Of a stretch of DNA of 64,000 nucleotides, positions 42,301 to 52,330 are shown one piece after another. A program made the translations under genes and the position numbers. The stretch comes from Whitmania pigra (Eukaryota > Annelida > Clitellata > Hirudinida > Haemopidae): assembly GCA_021613335.1 (NCBI GenBank), contig JAJTWR010000359.1, positions 305,001-369,000 on the forward strand. The letters are read 5' to 3'. The notes beneath the pieces are model-generated. The model was not told the origin of the DNA, did not search any database, and saw only the letters and a program-made list of their open reading frames with translations. Every line of letters starts with the position of its first letter. Within the stretch, counting starts at the first letter, position 1.

Positions 42301-44514
42301 GGGGGATCTTGTCTATCTCCTTTCTCTCCTTCTCTCCATACACCAGCTTGACCATCTCCAGTGCCCATGGCTTGATTAAGGCCTCTCCAATTGTATGGGG
42401 CTTCTTGTCTTTTGCTATGAGGTAGGCCTCCATGTAAGAGGCCTCCAGAAAAGGTTTCTGGGTCTGAGCAAATCCAAGACTTGGCAGAGTGCCTGATAAT
42501 TGGAACCGAGCCCTCTTCTGTTTCATATCATTGAGTCCATCCTTGAGACTGTCAGGATGAAGCCTCTGGTGTTCCTTCAGCTTTGATGACCTCATGCTTT
42601 CAGCACTGAGAACCTTTCCGCCTATGAAGCATTGAGGCTTCTGAATACCATCACGCTCGGTGACACATGACACCCATACTCGTTAATTGTGCATAAATAT
42701 TATTCTCGGATTTTTTAGAAAGTTAGTTTAAAAATAATTTTGAAAATTTTTCATGCTGATTTTGCTAGGAAGCCCTGGCTCCCAGGTTGGGAACCCCTGG
42801 ATTAGACACCATAGGTAATGTGCCTATGATTATTGATTGTCAATGCTAACCACAGCACTTAAAGTTAAAGATTATTATGATAAGAAATGATAGTAAAGGT
42901 GGTTTGTGGTTGCGCTGGTAATGATGAAGTATGATAGCAATAAGAACCAGCATGTGCTTATGGCCTACTAAATCAAAATTTAAAAAATTTAATATTAATA
43001 AATTAATTTTAATAATATGGAGAAACAAATTGGCATTAAATTAATTAGAACAATCATCCTTCCCTTGGCGATTTCTTTTGCCACTACGACCTTAATTTAT
43101 AAATTACTACTATTACTAGTCTTCTAGTCCTAGGACATTGTAAAAGCACTAATCGATTATGCAAAAAGAAAAAGAAAAGATAAACTAAAAAAGTTAATTA
43201 TTGCTGGAATATTTTATAAGGGGTGCATTTTGCATTAACAACCCAATTTATGAAAAGTCATTAAACATCACAGGGTCTGTCGAAGACTCAGTGGGTAGTA
43301 CTACTTTGAATACAAAAAGAGATAATTTAAAAAAATTACATTAGGTTGATTCGGAGAACACGTTGGTTTTGGCCGTGGACCGGGCACGCAAATATTGTCC
43401 GATGCGAGCAACTCACATCTGTTCAAAAAGTTTTAATGCTTCCACCTTGTTTTTGGCTTATTTAAGTTCACACTCACAAATTTAAATTAAATTAAATTCA
43501 TATTTTCCAAACTAATTTGCAAAAAAAAGTTTACGAATTTGTATTAAATGCAAACGAGTAGGGATGCAATTTAAACCCAAAAAACCTGGAGCATAAAGGT
43601 TAAGCATGCACCTTATGAAGGTCAAGTTATTCATTAATGGCCTTTACACAGACTGAGTCTAGCGTAGTCCAGCAGGAAGAAGAGCTGAAAGACTTTAATT
43701 ATAAATTTTATATTTATGCCGAATATTTTAAGCGCATATTTTAAATACATGTTTTACAGAACAGAAATAGATCTTGTTTGTTAATTTATGTGGGAAAAAT
43801 GAAAATTTCAAATAAAAAATTAAATTTATTTTGCTATTGTCACTCATTAAAACATTTTCTCGCTCGATCGTGGCCACAAAATCTAATGTGCCTAGTCCTA
43901 CGAAAAGGCTCAATCTAGCCCTGCTTGTATATATTACTATGTAGTAATGAGTCAAAATATGGTGATTTGAACACATAACCCTTAAATGAGAGCTTATTTT
44001 AGTAAGCTTAAACATTTTCGTTTTTAACGCGAAGAATAATTTCTTCAGATAATAGTTACTTATTCTAACCATAGAATTTTTAAAGAATAAATCACAATGG
44101 CCGACATATGCATGACCATACAGCGATGTTATTTGAACCCGTATTTTCGTTGGACAATACGTAATAAGAACATTTGTAAGAAGACATTCATGGAAGACTC
44201 ACTTAATTTGACGTCGACTTCGTTAAGAAGCTTGTCATTGTCATCGACGCACGTATAAGTTCCAATGACGGATTCACTAAGAGATACAATGACAAGCTGA
44301 AAGACATCGTTAGACACGGACAGTATGTATTGTCCTTCGTACAAAGAATCCAATGCGCATTTGTTCTGACCCAAAATGCAGGACCCTAAAAACCTTCTCG
44401 TTTGATATTTGAATGTAAGAACCTGTCCAATTTTGACAGTCTCTCGAGTCGCATTGCAATATAATGTCACGGACTCTCCTTCTTTTCCCACAATTTCATC
44501 GATAAAAGCTTCCA
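39237..44514 (-). CDS. Immunoglobulin-domain surface protein (partial gene)
   Basis: Three minus-strand exons with matching phase 1 junctions: 44514-44203 (Ig domain 1), 39680-39423 (Ig domain 2), 39304-39237 (C-terminus). Ig1 has the Cys pair SVTLYCNA and IGTYTCVDDN with the Y-x-C motif. Ig2 has VLECKLN and GEYTCKVIF. The last exon encodes NGFDGLYVMLLLLIIPSGLG and then Phe-stop, a hydrophobic C-terminus with no cytosolic tail. This resembles a GPI-attachment signal with a small omega region (N-G), or less likely a minimal membrane span. A poly(A) signal AATAAA reads on the minus strand at 39104-39109. The signal-peptide exon is not found. It converges with the multi-span gene, 254 bp apart. 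Function unknown; probably cell-surface recognition. Confidence 0.7.
39423..39680 (-). CDS. Ig-domain exon 2
   Basis: Acceptor TAATCGCTTAG, donor GAACATC|GTAAGT, phase 1 at both ends. Encodes CVEDIQVYLPSEA, VLECKLNLASTYTPSVQWIY (core Trp present) and FIGEYTCKVIFSNFLCSG. Confidence 0.78.
39700..40649. other. Intron of the Ig gene, AT-rich
   Basis: No element recognised apart from a short CCAGAATTTTGTGAGTC duplication at about 39877-39917. Confidence 0.5.
40752..42673 (-). pseudogene. hAT transposase (ZBED5/SCAND3-like), dead
   Basis: Order on minus: BED-like N-terminus (SCVTERDGIQKPQCF; the second zinc-binding Cys appears as Gly in CFIGGK, while SKLKEHQRLHP is kept), linker, RNase-H-like core (SFSLQLDETTDVV, then after a TAA at 42161-42163 LLVFVRYVCDGSIKEEFLFC, ICSDGAPAML), TLPNGLKEVMSTAVKVVNYI, FHTDVRWMSRGQVFSRL, and the C-terminal dimerisation part (SFHDYFITKK, IPFVTTYLCEVGFSTLLTIK and TKSRNKLD). 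The nonsense codon falls where Gln is expected. Further stops lie at 41279-41466. The family resembles domesticated vertebrate ZBED5/SCAND3 genes. This copy is not functional. Confidence 0.9.
41697..41872 (-). mobile_element. tRNA-derived SINE with LINE-type tail
   Basis: Minus strand. Head starts GCGTGCAGCTTAGCCGAATG, with A box region TAGCCGAATGGG. The B box is in GTGTTCGAAACCCAGCCTG (about 41792-41810), the body has GGAGCGCTATATAAATGG, and the tail GCGCCTCTGACGCTATGCAT continues ATGGCACTATATAAATGAAG. It splits the hAT reading frame between ALTAK and TLPNGLK. Flanks TTACAGCAAA and TTACAAAAA look like an imperfect duplication. The tail equals the 3' end of the LINE at 7.6 and 51.8 kb. Confidence 0.88.
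42810..44128. other. Intron of the Ig gene
   Basis: AT-rich, with no element recognised. A phrase TTTTCTCGCTCGATCGTGGC at 43855-43874 recurs in modified form at about 44633-44652 (TTTTCTCGCTCTCGATCATGG), each followed by CACAAAATCTAAT and CCTAGT, so a segment of about 60-80 bp is repeated on both sides of the first Ig exon. Confidence 0.5.
44203..44514 (-). CDS. Ig-domain exon 1
   Basis: Acceptor CTTTCAAG, donor AATTAA|GTGAGT, phase 1 at both ends. 104 residues: EIVGKEGESVTLYCNA, QVLTFKYQTRRFLGSCILG (the usual core Trp is replaced), QLVIVSLSESVIGTYTC and VDVKL. Two extra cysteines lie between the canonical pair. Confidence 0.82.
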
Positions 44515-44519
44515 CTTGA

Positions 44520-45714
44520 AAGATGAAACAAACTAAAAAGTCAAATTAACCATTTATTTGTCTATGATGAAATTGATGGAAATTTCAATAACAAAATTTA
44601 TTTTTTTTTGCTGCTGTCACCATAAGAACATTTTCTCGCTCTCGATCATGGCCACAAAATCTAATTTGCCTAGTAATAATTTATTTATTTAATTACTCAA
44701 TTACTAATTATTTACAAACCCGATAACAACAACGCCTCGAAAAGAATAGACTTCTTAGCCGTTACATACATCGCTGAAGGTAAACCTTTAAGAAACTAAA
44801 CGTCGTCGTGGAGATGAATTAAAAGTTGTGACCTGGTCCATGTAAATAATATTTAAATGGTATTAATAGGTAATAGAATCTAATAATGCAGTCACTATAT
44901 TTAATTCAATATTAAAAAATAAAATGAATAATTCTATACTTATGTTATTTACTGTCAAGTTCCCATTCAAATGTCACAAGCGTAAATGTTTGTTTGGGAT
45001 TTAAATCCTGATTTTATTCTTAGTCTTGTTAGAAGTTAGTCTTGCGTGACTTCCGTGTTTATGTTCATGTTTTGCCCTCTTTAATCTCCTTCCCCGTTGG
45101 GCTCAATTTAAACTAATCAGACTTTGGTTAACCAAAATGTGTAGAAAATGTGGGGTTTGGCAGTTTTATTATTCAGAACACTTTGGAAATCGAAATCATC
45201 ACGGATATTTAACTTGCACTGCTCATGTCACCTCATCCATCCACCCGTTCAGTCGTTCAAACTTTATTTGAAGACATTTGAGCAGGGTTACTGACTTTTC
45301 AGTAAAATAAACAAATAAAACATGGTTACTGAGTAGATATAGTTAACAGAATTTGTATTATTGCTGTTATTGTTTGGAACAATGTGAGAGTTAGTTAGAT
45401 AATTAAATATTGATTTTATTGACCAATTTTATTAAAAACTTCACAAATTACATAAAACATTCCAATAAATTAAGTAAGTGAAATAATTCTTATTTAATGC
45501 TCAATTAACCAAAATATCAGCCAAACTTAGTATATAGAAATGGTCACTGATCTCAAACCTGCAAAGATTCTACAAAATCTAACCTATGAACGCTTACTTA
45601 AATATTTTCAATTAACAAATGAAACAAAATGTTAACGCAGAAAGTTCAGAAGGGTAAAACAACTTATTTAATAATTTAACAACTTATTTAACAATTTAAA
45701 TATAATAGTTTCGG
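44520..45714. other. Upstream of the Ig exon, no signal-peptide exon found
   Basis: AT-rich. I looked on the minus strand for an ATG-hydrophobic exon ending in a phase-1 donor and did not find a convincing one. Confidence 0.4.
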
Positions 45715-47439
45715 TCAATGGCGAACGGAATTCTTCATTTTTTTCTTTGGCGAGACACCCTTTCTTTTTATGCGGTAACTTCTCCACCAGTTTTGAATTT
45801 TTATTGCTGACGTATTTCTTAGCGTCGCATCTCTGATTGAACCTTCTTCTTTGACCAATTTTGACAGAGCTTCCAGTTGTACTTTGTTGAACTCATCAAT
45901 GAGTGGGTAATATGTATCTTCCATATCTTTTATGGCCGTTTGTTGTTTTCTGTATCCTGCTGATGCCGCCTCTATTTCAGATTCGAATGATGCCATTGAA
46001 CGATACAATTTCATTGTCATCTCCTCAATTTCCTCGTTGATCTTGTACTTCGTCTGCCTAAGTTCGCTCTCTCTCGTCCAATTGTCTGCTCTCGTCTGAA
46101 CTGCCGTCTTCATGAGAGTTGAGATGCGATCTCGAATTGTCATTTTTTCTTCCGATTCTGTCTGCAATTGCTTCATGCGGTAACTGTGTTCATCTTTGAG
46201 TCGAGTGAGGGTTTCGGCGAGTAGTTTCTGTGCCATGTCAGCTTCCAATCTAAAATGTCGAATGTTCTCGTCTAGTAGTTTAAGCTTGCTTCTGCTCTCG
46301 CGAATAACTCTTCTCTTTTCGTTTTCAAGAACTATCGACAACTTTTTGTAGTCCATGCTTCTGTTGAGAGAATGTTTGATGTACAACTTCCTAGCAAAAT
46401 CTTCCACTGGATTCATGCTGAACTTCTTCTCGCAAATGCTTTTTAAAAGTTCAAACTCGCTTATGAAACCTAATGCACTTCTGAGGTTGGTGTGATTATT
46501 TAGAAGGTAGTCCTCCAATTGAGGATTGACTTTGAGTTTCCTAAACAATGTCCTTAGAAAATTGGACAAAAATTCGCGTGACAAACCTTGATTGTCTCGC
46601 ATGTTGTCCAGGACGACGAAGGAAGTCTTGCTTTTGTCGCTGATGAAGATGTACTTGCAGTCAGCACACCTCAACCTGAGGAGTTTCTCAACAGAATTTA
46701 GATTGAATGTCGTCACATCATCCACTGATGGGCGCATTGCATGGATTTCTGATTTTTTAGAACTTGCATTTTTGGCGGCAGCATCTCTGGAAGTAGTACT
46801 TTTGGCGGCAACTTCTTTAGAAGCACTTTTTGTAGCCGTTTCCTTCACATCGATATCCAGTTCACTTGTTTCCATGTCTTCCACATCCGAAATAAATTCC
46901 TTTTCGATTGGTATGTTTTCCACAAAATCAAATACTTTGACGACATTCAACGAAACCCACGTCGATTCCACAAATTCGTCCAAAAATTCTTTCACTCTGC
47001 TTATGAAAGCGTCCAAAGACTCATCTGACGTGAGAGTAGCCATCGCTGCGGCATCTTCTGCTTCCTTTGTTAAAACTTTTGGCAAGTCATAATGTGGTTT
47101 CAAGATGTTGCGTACGTCACAAATGTTGTAAAACTGAACCAAAATTTGTTCTAATTGTTGACTCACGGGAGGCATGTAGATCTTGTTTGCCGATTTCAGG
47201 TTGAACAAAATCTTTGCGTCTTTGATCGCTTCTTTCAGACATCCGAGGACCCTCTCACCAAACACGCTCATGTTGCCTTCTCCGAAATCTTTGATAATTT
47301 TTGCGGCATTTATTACTTTCTTGTTCTTCTTCGACTTGAAGCGACTCAATCTTTCTTTGGAGACGGTGTCATAAAGTGACTGAGCAACTGATGGACAAAA
47401 GTCCAAGGAATGTCTTTTCGACAATCTCCTTGAGTACAT
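45715..47439 (-). CDS. DRC10/IQCD-like axonemal coiled-coil protein, copy A
   Basis: Intronless 574-residue frame, ATG to stop. The family (dynein regulatory complex subunit 10, IQ domain-containing protein D) is part of the nexin link between doublet microtubules in motile cilia and sperm flagella. Visible layout: N-terminal helical region (to about residue 190), a low-complexity Ala/Ser/Lys linker of three imperfect repeats (about 205-235: KEVAAKS, RDAAAKN), REFLSNFLRTLFRKLKVNP, NPVEDFARKLYIKHSLNRSM, long coiled coil (about 375-545) and an IQ-like motif AIKIQNWWRSYRIKRK near the C-terminus. Human IQCD is about 450 residues, so this copy is longer, mainly from the linker and N-terminus. A paralogue lies at 61.5 kb on the same strand. 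Assignment rests on architecture and motifs. Confidence 0.8.
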   Translation of the reverse strand: MYSRRLSKRHSLDFCPSVAQSLYDTVSKERLSRFKSKKNKKVINAAKIIKDFGEGNMSVFGERVLGCLKEAIKDAKILFNLKSANKIYMPPVSQQLEQILVQFYNICDVRNILKPHYDLPKVLTKEAEDAAAMATLTSDESLDAFISRVKEFLDEFVESTWVSLNVVKVFDFVENIPIEKEFISDVEDMETSELDIDVKETATKSASKEVAAKSTTSRDAAAKNASSKKSEIHAMRPSVDDVTTFNLNSVEKLLRLRCADCKYIFISDKSKTSFVVLDNMRDNQGLSREFLSNFLRTLFRKLKVNPQLEDYLLNNHTNLRSALGFISEFELLKSICEKKFSMNPVEDFARKLYIKHSLNRSMDYKKLSIVLENEKRRVIRESRSKLKLLDENIRHFRLEADMAQKLLAETLTRLKDEHSYRMKQLQTESEEKMTIRDRISTLMKTAVQTRADNWTRESELRQTKYKINEEIEEMTMKLYRSMASFESEIEAASAGYRKQQTAIKDMEDTYYPLIDEFNKVQLEALSKLVKEEGSIRDATLRNTSAIKIQNWWRSYRIKRKGVSPKKKMKNSVRH

Positions 47440-47499
47440 GATGATGATGACGATTCAGTTAACATCCATTGCGTAACTAATTGATGTTTGAACACCTCA

Positions 47500-48359
47500 A
47501 GAAAATGTTTACAACCGCGAGTAATTCAAAATTGTATTCGTTGGAAAAGGTTTTGTCTGCTTCGACGTCAGCATAGATACGCTTAAATCTTGATTTTAAG
47601 AATCGTTCGATGTTTGCCAATGTTTTGAGACAACAACAAGGATTCCAAGAAATTTCTTTACCTCTTTAAAACATTTGTATTTACTAAAATTTGTTTTATT
47701 AATTATTTTAACATACAAAGCCCACTCTAATTCTAGGGCTGCTGATTAATATGCATTAACGGGCGATTGATACGTTAAATTTTTTGCAGATAAAATAATT
47801 AACTCGTTAAATGTTTTAATTTTATAAAATTTTAATTTGAAATATTTTCATAAAACAATTTTCGACTTTTTTGTCGAGTCGTTCTACTCAATGTTCACTC
47901 AAAAAATATTTCGCTTCTTTAATTAAATTTGGATTGTAATTGCATTCTAAAATTCACCAGTTATATAGCAGCACCCGCTCAGAGCATCTGCTCTTCTAGA
48001 ACTGATTAAAATAATAATATTTTATTATAATCAAAATATGTAAAAATTTAATGTGGTTCGCGTTTTAGTTTATTGTTCTCAAAACATAATTTTATTACTT
48101 ATACCTTAAACACTATTTTTGCAGTTAATGGTTATTATAGCTATAGAAACTCTTGCTAGCGGCTAAGAATTGAACTCCTAACGGAGCCACATCAGCGAAA
48201 CTTTAAATGTAAAGGTTAATGTAAATTAAAATACATTAAATCTACAGTCAATGTCAGATTAAATGTCAGATTAAACCAAATGTAGTCCACATGACCGGCA
48301 TGATTTGTTGGCCGTTCAAAATAAAGTTGAAAACCTATATGTCCATGAGTAGCTGTAAA
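47500..48359. other. AT-rich spacer upstream of DRC10-like copy A
   Basis: Promoter region expected on the minus strand just above 47440; no TATA box or initiator can be singled out. The phrase AGTCGTTCTACTCAATGTTC (about 47877-47896) resembles GAGTCATTCTACTCAAGGAA at 56334, so the segment is partly duplicated upstream of the lectin gene. Confidence 0.4.
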
Positions 48360-48550
48360 AGGCAACCCGTCATAATAGCCGGGCGACAAAATAACCCCGT
48401 CAAAACATAAAACTCATTTCATTTAATCAAATTTGAAATTAGTTATTAATTAATGTCTTCAACTCATACAAATATTTTTTTTATAAAGATACATTGACGG
48501 GGATGTCTTGAAGGGGCTATTTTGTCGCTGGGCTATTTTGACGGGTCACT
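48360..48550. mobile_element. CCCGTCATAA-family MITE, short copy
   Basis: 191 bp. Left end AGGCAACCCGTCATAATAGC; the right end read inverted is AGTGACCCGTCAAAATAGCC. An internal subterminal repeat ACAAAATAACCCCGTCAAAA is mirrored by GGGCTATTTTGTCGCTGGGC. Candidate 8-bp duplication GCTGTAAA/GCTATATA (six of eight). No coding capacity. Confidence 0.82.
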
Positions 48551-48599
48551 GCTATATAATATTCCATATCCAATTACAAAGGTTCAGTCACTAGTAAGA

Positions 48600-49194
48600 C
48601 GGGACGGAGGATGTAGGAATCGACCGGGAACACCGCCCTGCAAATTTTAGAAGAGAAATGTCGTAATCCATGTATAAGAAATTTTGATAATTTTTTTTTT
48701 AATGCAAACGTCTATTCCATATCTGGATCCAAGTTATCATTAAATTTCTCATTTGGTGGAATAAGATGGTCGGGTATAGAAGATTTGAATTCATAATGGA
48801 GCTGCACTAAAGTGAATGTCCTAATCATTCGCTTACCGTCGCATAGTATTAATATTTATTTATTTATTTAAGCTAATATTTAAAGTGCCGAAAGCATCCA
48901 TGGCAGGATTTAAAAGGCACTGTTACAATCAAAAACAATCAGTTCTACAGTCGAGCGAGCTAGATTTTAAAAGAAATTTTAGATGTTAATGGGAAGGTTA
49001 TATAAATGTGTTTTAAGGTTGTTTTTGAACATCAACGTTTCGGACGATCTGGCATGATTTAATAATTCATAACAACACAATAACTCATTGTAATAAATAA
49101 AATTGTTCGATACAACGTTGTAGAATGACCCGCTGCTCTTAATATACTTATATTTAAGAAACAGTAATGCTTCCACAATCTTTGGCAAAAGTCT
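48600..49194. other. Spacer, no gene recognised
   Basis: A minus frame at 48979-49188 (NVVSNNFIYYNELLCCYELL) ending ARSSETLMFKNNLKTHLYNL resembles the C-terminal tail of a jockey-like LINE (the S-x-x-x-F-K-x-x-L-K region), so a short LINE 3' fragment is possible. Otherwise nothing is seen. Confidence 0.35.
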
Positions 49195-50160
49195 AACCGA
49201 GACGGTTTTAATCGATTTAACGTATGTTCTGATGGCTTTGTTTCAATATTTCAGACATTTGAAAAGCACCTGTTGAGAAATTGTTTACTTAAGAAAATTA
49301 TCCGTAGGCTTCATTTTCAAATTTGGTGCAGTAAACTGTAAAATCTTGCACTGAGTTGAACTTTTCTTCTTTATGTCCTCAATTCAATGGTGACCCGTCA
49401 TAACCTCCCCTGCGACAAAATAGCCCCGTTAATGTATTTAAAAAAAATTTTTGTGAGTTGAATACATTAACCGATAACTGATTCCTAATTTAATTCGAAT
49501 TTAGTGGTTTGAATGCTTTTAATACCGTTTTGAGTTTAATTGGTATCAGGGAATTTCATCATGTGGAAGATTTATCGTCTAAAATATTATTAGGATTCCG
49601 GCTACTTCCTCAAACAAAGGGTTTGATTTGGAATTGGAATCTAATCTATATTATCGATTGACGTACAACATATTCGAGCCACACAAAGTGAATCACCTTA
49701 TCGGACTCACCTTATCATCACGTCATGTGGACATGTAACAAATCCACAATGAACAAATTTTACCGCTATTTTGTCGGAGCTGTTTTGATGAGGCTATTTT
49801 GTCCTGGGCTATTTTGACGGGGCTGTTATGACGGGGTGCCCAATCCAATAGTTGCCAAAAAAACTCTGCACCATATTCTATTTCAGAGTTTGTGTGTTTA
49901 TCGTTATCAACATCCGATACGACGAAGCAAAATACCTGAATATTGCTTTGAACAAAACTGCTCTCAGTAGTCGTCTCTTGTATTCCAACCAAATCAAACA
50001 ATTAGCAGTTGGTGGGGTTATGTACACCCCCAAGAAACCTGCTGATAGCCAATTTTCATGTCGTCGAACACGACAACCCACGGAGAATCATGTTGGTTTG
50101 CAATTGATTTCGGAACATCTTGCTCACAGTCACATAACTGCAGCCCAATGTAATTGAAAA
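49195..50160 (+). pseudogene. Broken exon-1 duplicate of the fucolectin-like gene
   Basis: 49195-49388 plus 49842-50160 parallels 56525-57000 upstream of and within the intact lectin gene, including CTTGCACTGAGTTGAACTTT and exon 1. The initiator ATG of the intact gene is ATA here (CACCATATTC against CACCATGTTA). The reading frame matches at first (YFRVCVFIVINIRYDEAKYLNIAL) and is then lost to an indel in the Cys region (TCGTCGAACACGACAACC context). Exons 2 and 3 are absent. A 453-bp MITE interrupts the upstream part. Confidence 0.85.
49389..49841. mobile_element. CCCGTCATAA-family MITE, long copy
   Basis: 453 bp. Ends: GGTGACCCGTCATAAC and, inverted, GGGCACCCCGTCATAACAGC. Flanking 8-bp duplication AATTCAAT (49381-49388) and AATCCAAT (49842-49849), seven of eight. 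Comparison with the unoccupied paralogous site at about 56690 confirms the insertion. No open frame. The 8-bp duplication fits hAT- or P-type transposases. Confidence 0.88.
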
Positions 50161-51119
50161 GCGATCCAATCAGCTAACACGGAAACTGTTTTAATACCAC
50201 GGATATCACTTATCCCTTCTGGGAGTAACATGCCGTTCAAATTCAAACATAAACAGTTTCCTATCCGTTTAGCCTTTTTTATGACGATCAATAAATCTCA
50301 GGATCAAACTTTTGAAAAACTTTGTATTACTTGTTAATTACTTTGTAAAACTTTGTATCTATTACCTGCCAAACCTACCGGTTTTCAGCCATGTACAACT
50401 CTATGTATGTCTGTTCAGAATACGACTCTGTAACTGTTGTCTCAAAAAATCAAGTCATTAAAACTGTGTTTCACCAAAATTTTTGACAAGGATGTTTAAG
50501 GTGTAAGTAATAAAATTGTGTTATGAGAACTATCGACATGTTTTTATTATAATAAAAGATCATTTTGATCAGTTCTAGAAGCGCTGGTGCCGCTAGTAAC
50601 ATTAAAAAATACATTTTCAACTACTACGAAATAACTACTCATGCAACGATTCTGCAGGATCACATCGAGTCCAACAGAAAAAGTTTTTTCAAATCACAAG
50701 ACCAACATATGTTCCATGCCGCTCGAAAAACGTTCTTGCGCAGCAAATCAATTATTTAACCGAGTAATGTTTTGCATAACATGCGGCTGCGACGACAACA
50801 TAGTACAGGGCCGCCGACAGAGAATGTTGACCCCTAGGCAGAGCAATCACAGGCCACTGTTTTCAGATATGAGCAAATTACACTATGAAACTCTGCTACG
50901 CATCACTCATTGGCACATATCTTTCAAAAGAAGACAAGTGTTCGTCCTATTTATAATTTAGGAATAAAACTTCAGAATTGATGGAGAAATATTTCATAAT
51001 TTCCGAAGATGCAACAGCTCATGAATCATGACGGATCTTTCATTTTTGCCAAGATCTTTTATTTCAAAGATTTTGTGAAAATCTTAAAAGTTATGGACAT
51101 AATGCATGCAATGCCTTCT
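50161..51119. other. Spacer, possible DNA-transposon end
   Basis: At about 50806 the phrase CAGGGCCGCCGACAGAGAAT looks like a hAT-type terminus (compare CAGGGCCACGAGCCC, inverted, at 54872). No gene seen. Confidence 0.4.
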
Positions 51120-52330
51120 TTTAATTTAGTTACAAATTACTCAAAAAAAATGTAATTTAATACCAATTACAAATTACATGTGCCGAAATTTATAAATTAC
51201 AAAATTAAATTGGTAATTTCAAATTATGTCAAATTAACTACCAGAGCATCTTTTATTGCAACAAGTTATATTATCAATACAATTAACACTGAAAGTATTG
51301 CACAACATTCAGAAACGTCAGTAAGAACAAGCACTTACATCACGATGTAGCAATTCTGTCGATCATTCTAGTTTTTTTTAGCAGCAACAGTTTCTCAATC
51401 GTTTTGTGATACAGTTTACACCTGTGTGGTCTGGTGATAATCATAGCGAAACTGAAAAAGAGCTCAACTTGTACCGAAGAGGCCAGAGTTGCATTAAAAA
51501 GTACAAACATTTGCTTAATCGTTGGATAACTATTAAGCTCAATCCTTTTTGAATCTTCCAAAAACTGGAGAGCTTCCAACTCAATCACTTACTAGCTTTC
51601 AGCCGCTAGTATCAACATAATTAGCATTCTATACAAAACCAAAGTAACCATCTGTATATTTCAAAATATTCTAGTTTAATGCCTTTAAAACTTGGCAATT
51701 TCAGTTCACTCATCAATTTGGTCAAAACAACTCCTTTTTAAGCACACCCTTAATGTTGAGTTCCATTTAATAATAATAATAATAATAATAGTTTATTTGT
51801 ATGGCGCCTTAAGCATAGCGTCAGAGGCGCCTTGGGTCTTCGAGGAATGTTTTGAAGAGATGGGTCTTCAGCTGGCGCTTGAAGAGCTCGAGCGTGGGCT
51901 GAGACCGGATGATGGGGGGCAGGCTGTTCCAGACGGCGGGCGAGGCATGAGAGAAGCCTCGGTTAACTATCCATTTTGTGGCAAATGATGTTGGTAGACA
52001 ACAACAACAACAAAAATCAAGGATATTTTTAGCTGACTTTGGGCATAAACATGAATTCCTTACCCATTTTTGTGTGGTTTATGCGTGAAAACTGAACAGA
52101 ATTTTGTAGTGCTGCACTTGCATTGCTGGTTGCTACAAGGCTCAGTGTGTGACTGCTGCGCCCAAGGTGAGTTGGAAGCACAATAACATTTGCGTGGCAT
52201 GAAATTTCACCAATATTGTAATTTGAAATGATAAATGCAATTTGAAAATACAAAATTTACTACTAATTACAAAGTTACTACCCTGTTTTATTGTTTTATG
52301 TCAATTTGATAACGGAAAAGCAAAAATGTT
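51120..52330 (-). mobile_element. hAT transposon remnant
   Basis: The minus frame 51340-51588 carries the hAT C-terminal dimerisation signature: EALQFLEDSKRIELNSYPTI, then FNATLASSVQVELFFSFAMI and LYHKTIEKLLLLKK. The minus frame 52029-52253 (LGRSSHTLSLVATSNASAAL) matches the C-x-A-H-T-L-N-L-V-A region upstream in hAT transposases. Between them a LINE 3' fragment is inserted at 51768-51965. Both ends carry runs of AATTACAAATTAC-type sequence. Boundaries approximate. Confidence 0.75.
51768..51965 (-). mobile_element. LINE 3' end fragment inside the hAT remnant
   Basis: The minus strand encodes GFSHASPAVWN and LELFKRQLKTHLFKTF, the same C-terminus as at 7.6 kb (GFSYASPAAWT, LELFKRHLKTHFFRTS). 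The 3' UTR follows, including GGCGCCTCTGACGCTATGCT at about 51806-51825, and ends in an ATT run (51768-51790). A typical 5'-truncated insertion of about 200 bp. Confidence 0.88.

Larger units (their letters stand above)
40650..42799 (-). mobile_element. Complete but inactive hAT transposon (ZBED5/Buster-like)
   Basis: Terminal inverted repeats CAGGGGTTCCTAACCT (40650-40665) and, inverted, CAGGGGTTCCCAACCT (42799-42784). Flanking 8-bp target-site duplication GGCTAGAC (40642-40649) and GATTAGAC (42800-42807), six of eight bases equal, as expected of hAT. The transposase is on the minus strand. It sits in an intron of the Ig-domain gene and is itself interrupted by a SINE at 41697-41872. Confidence 0.92.

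Noticed and set aside
46592..47379. Plus-strand frames of 60-166 residues
   Set aside because: Antisense shadows of the DRC10-like copy A coding sequence.
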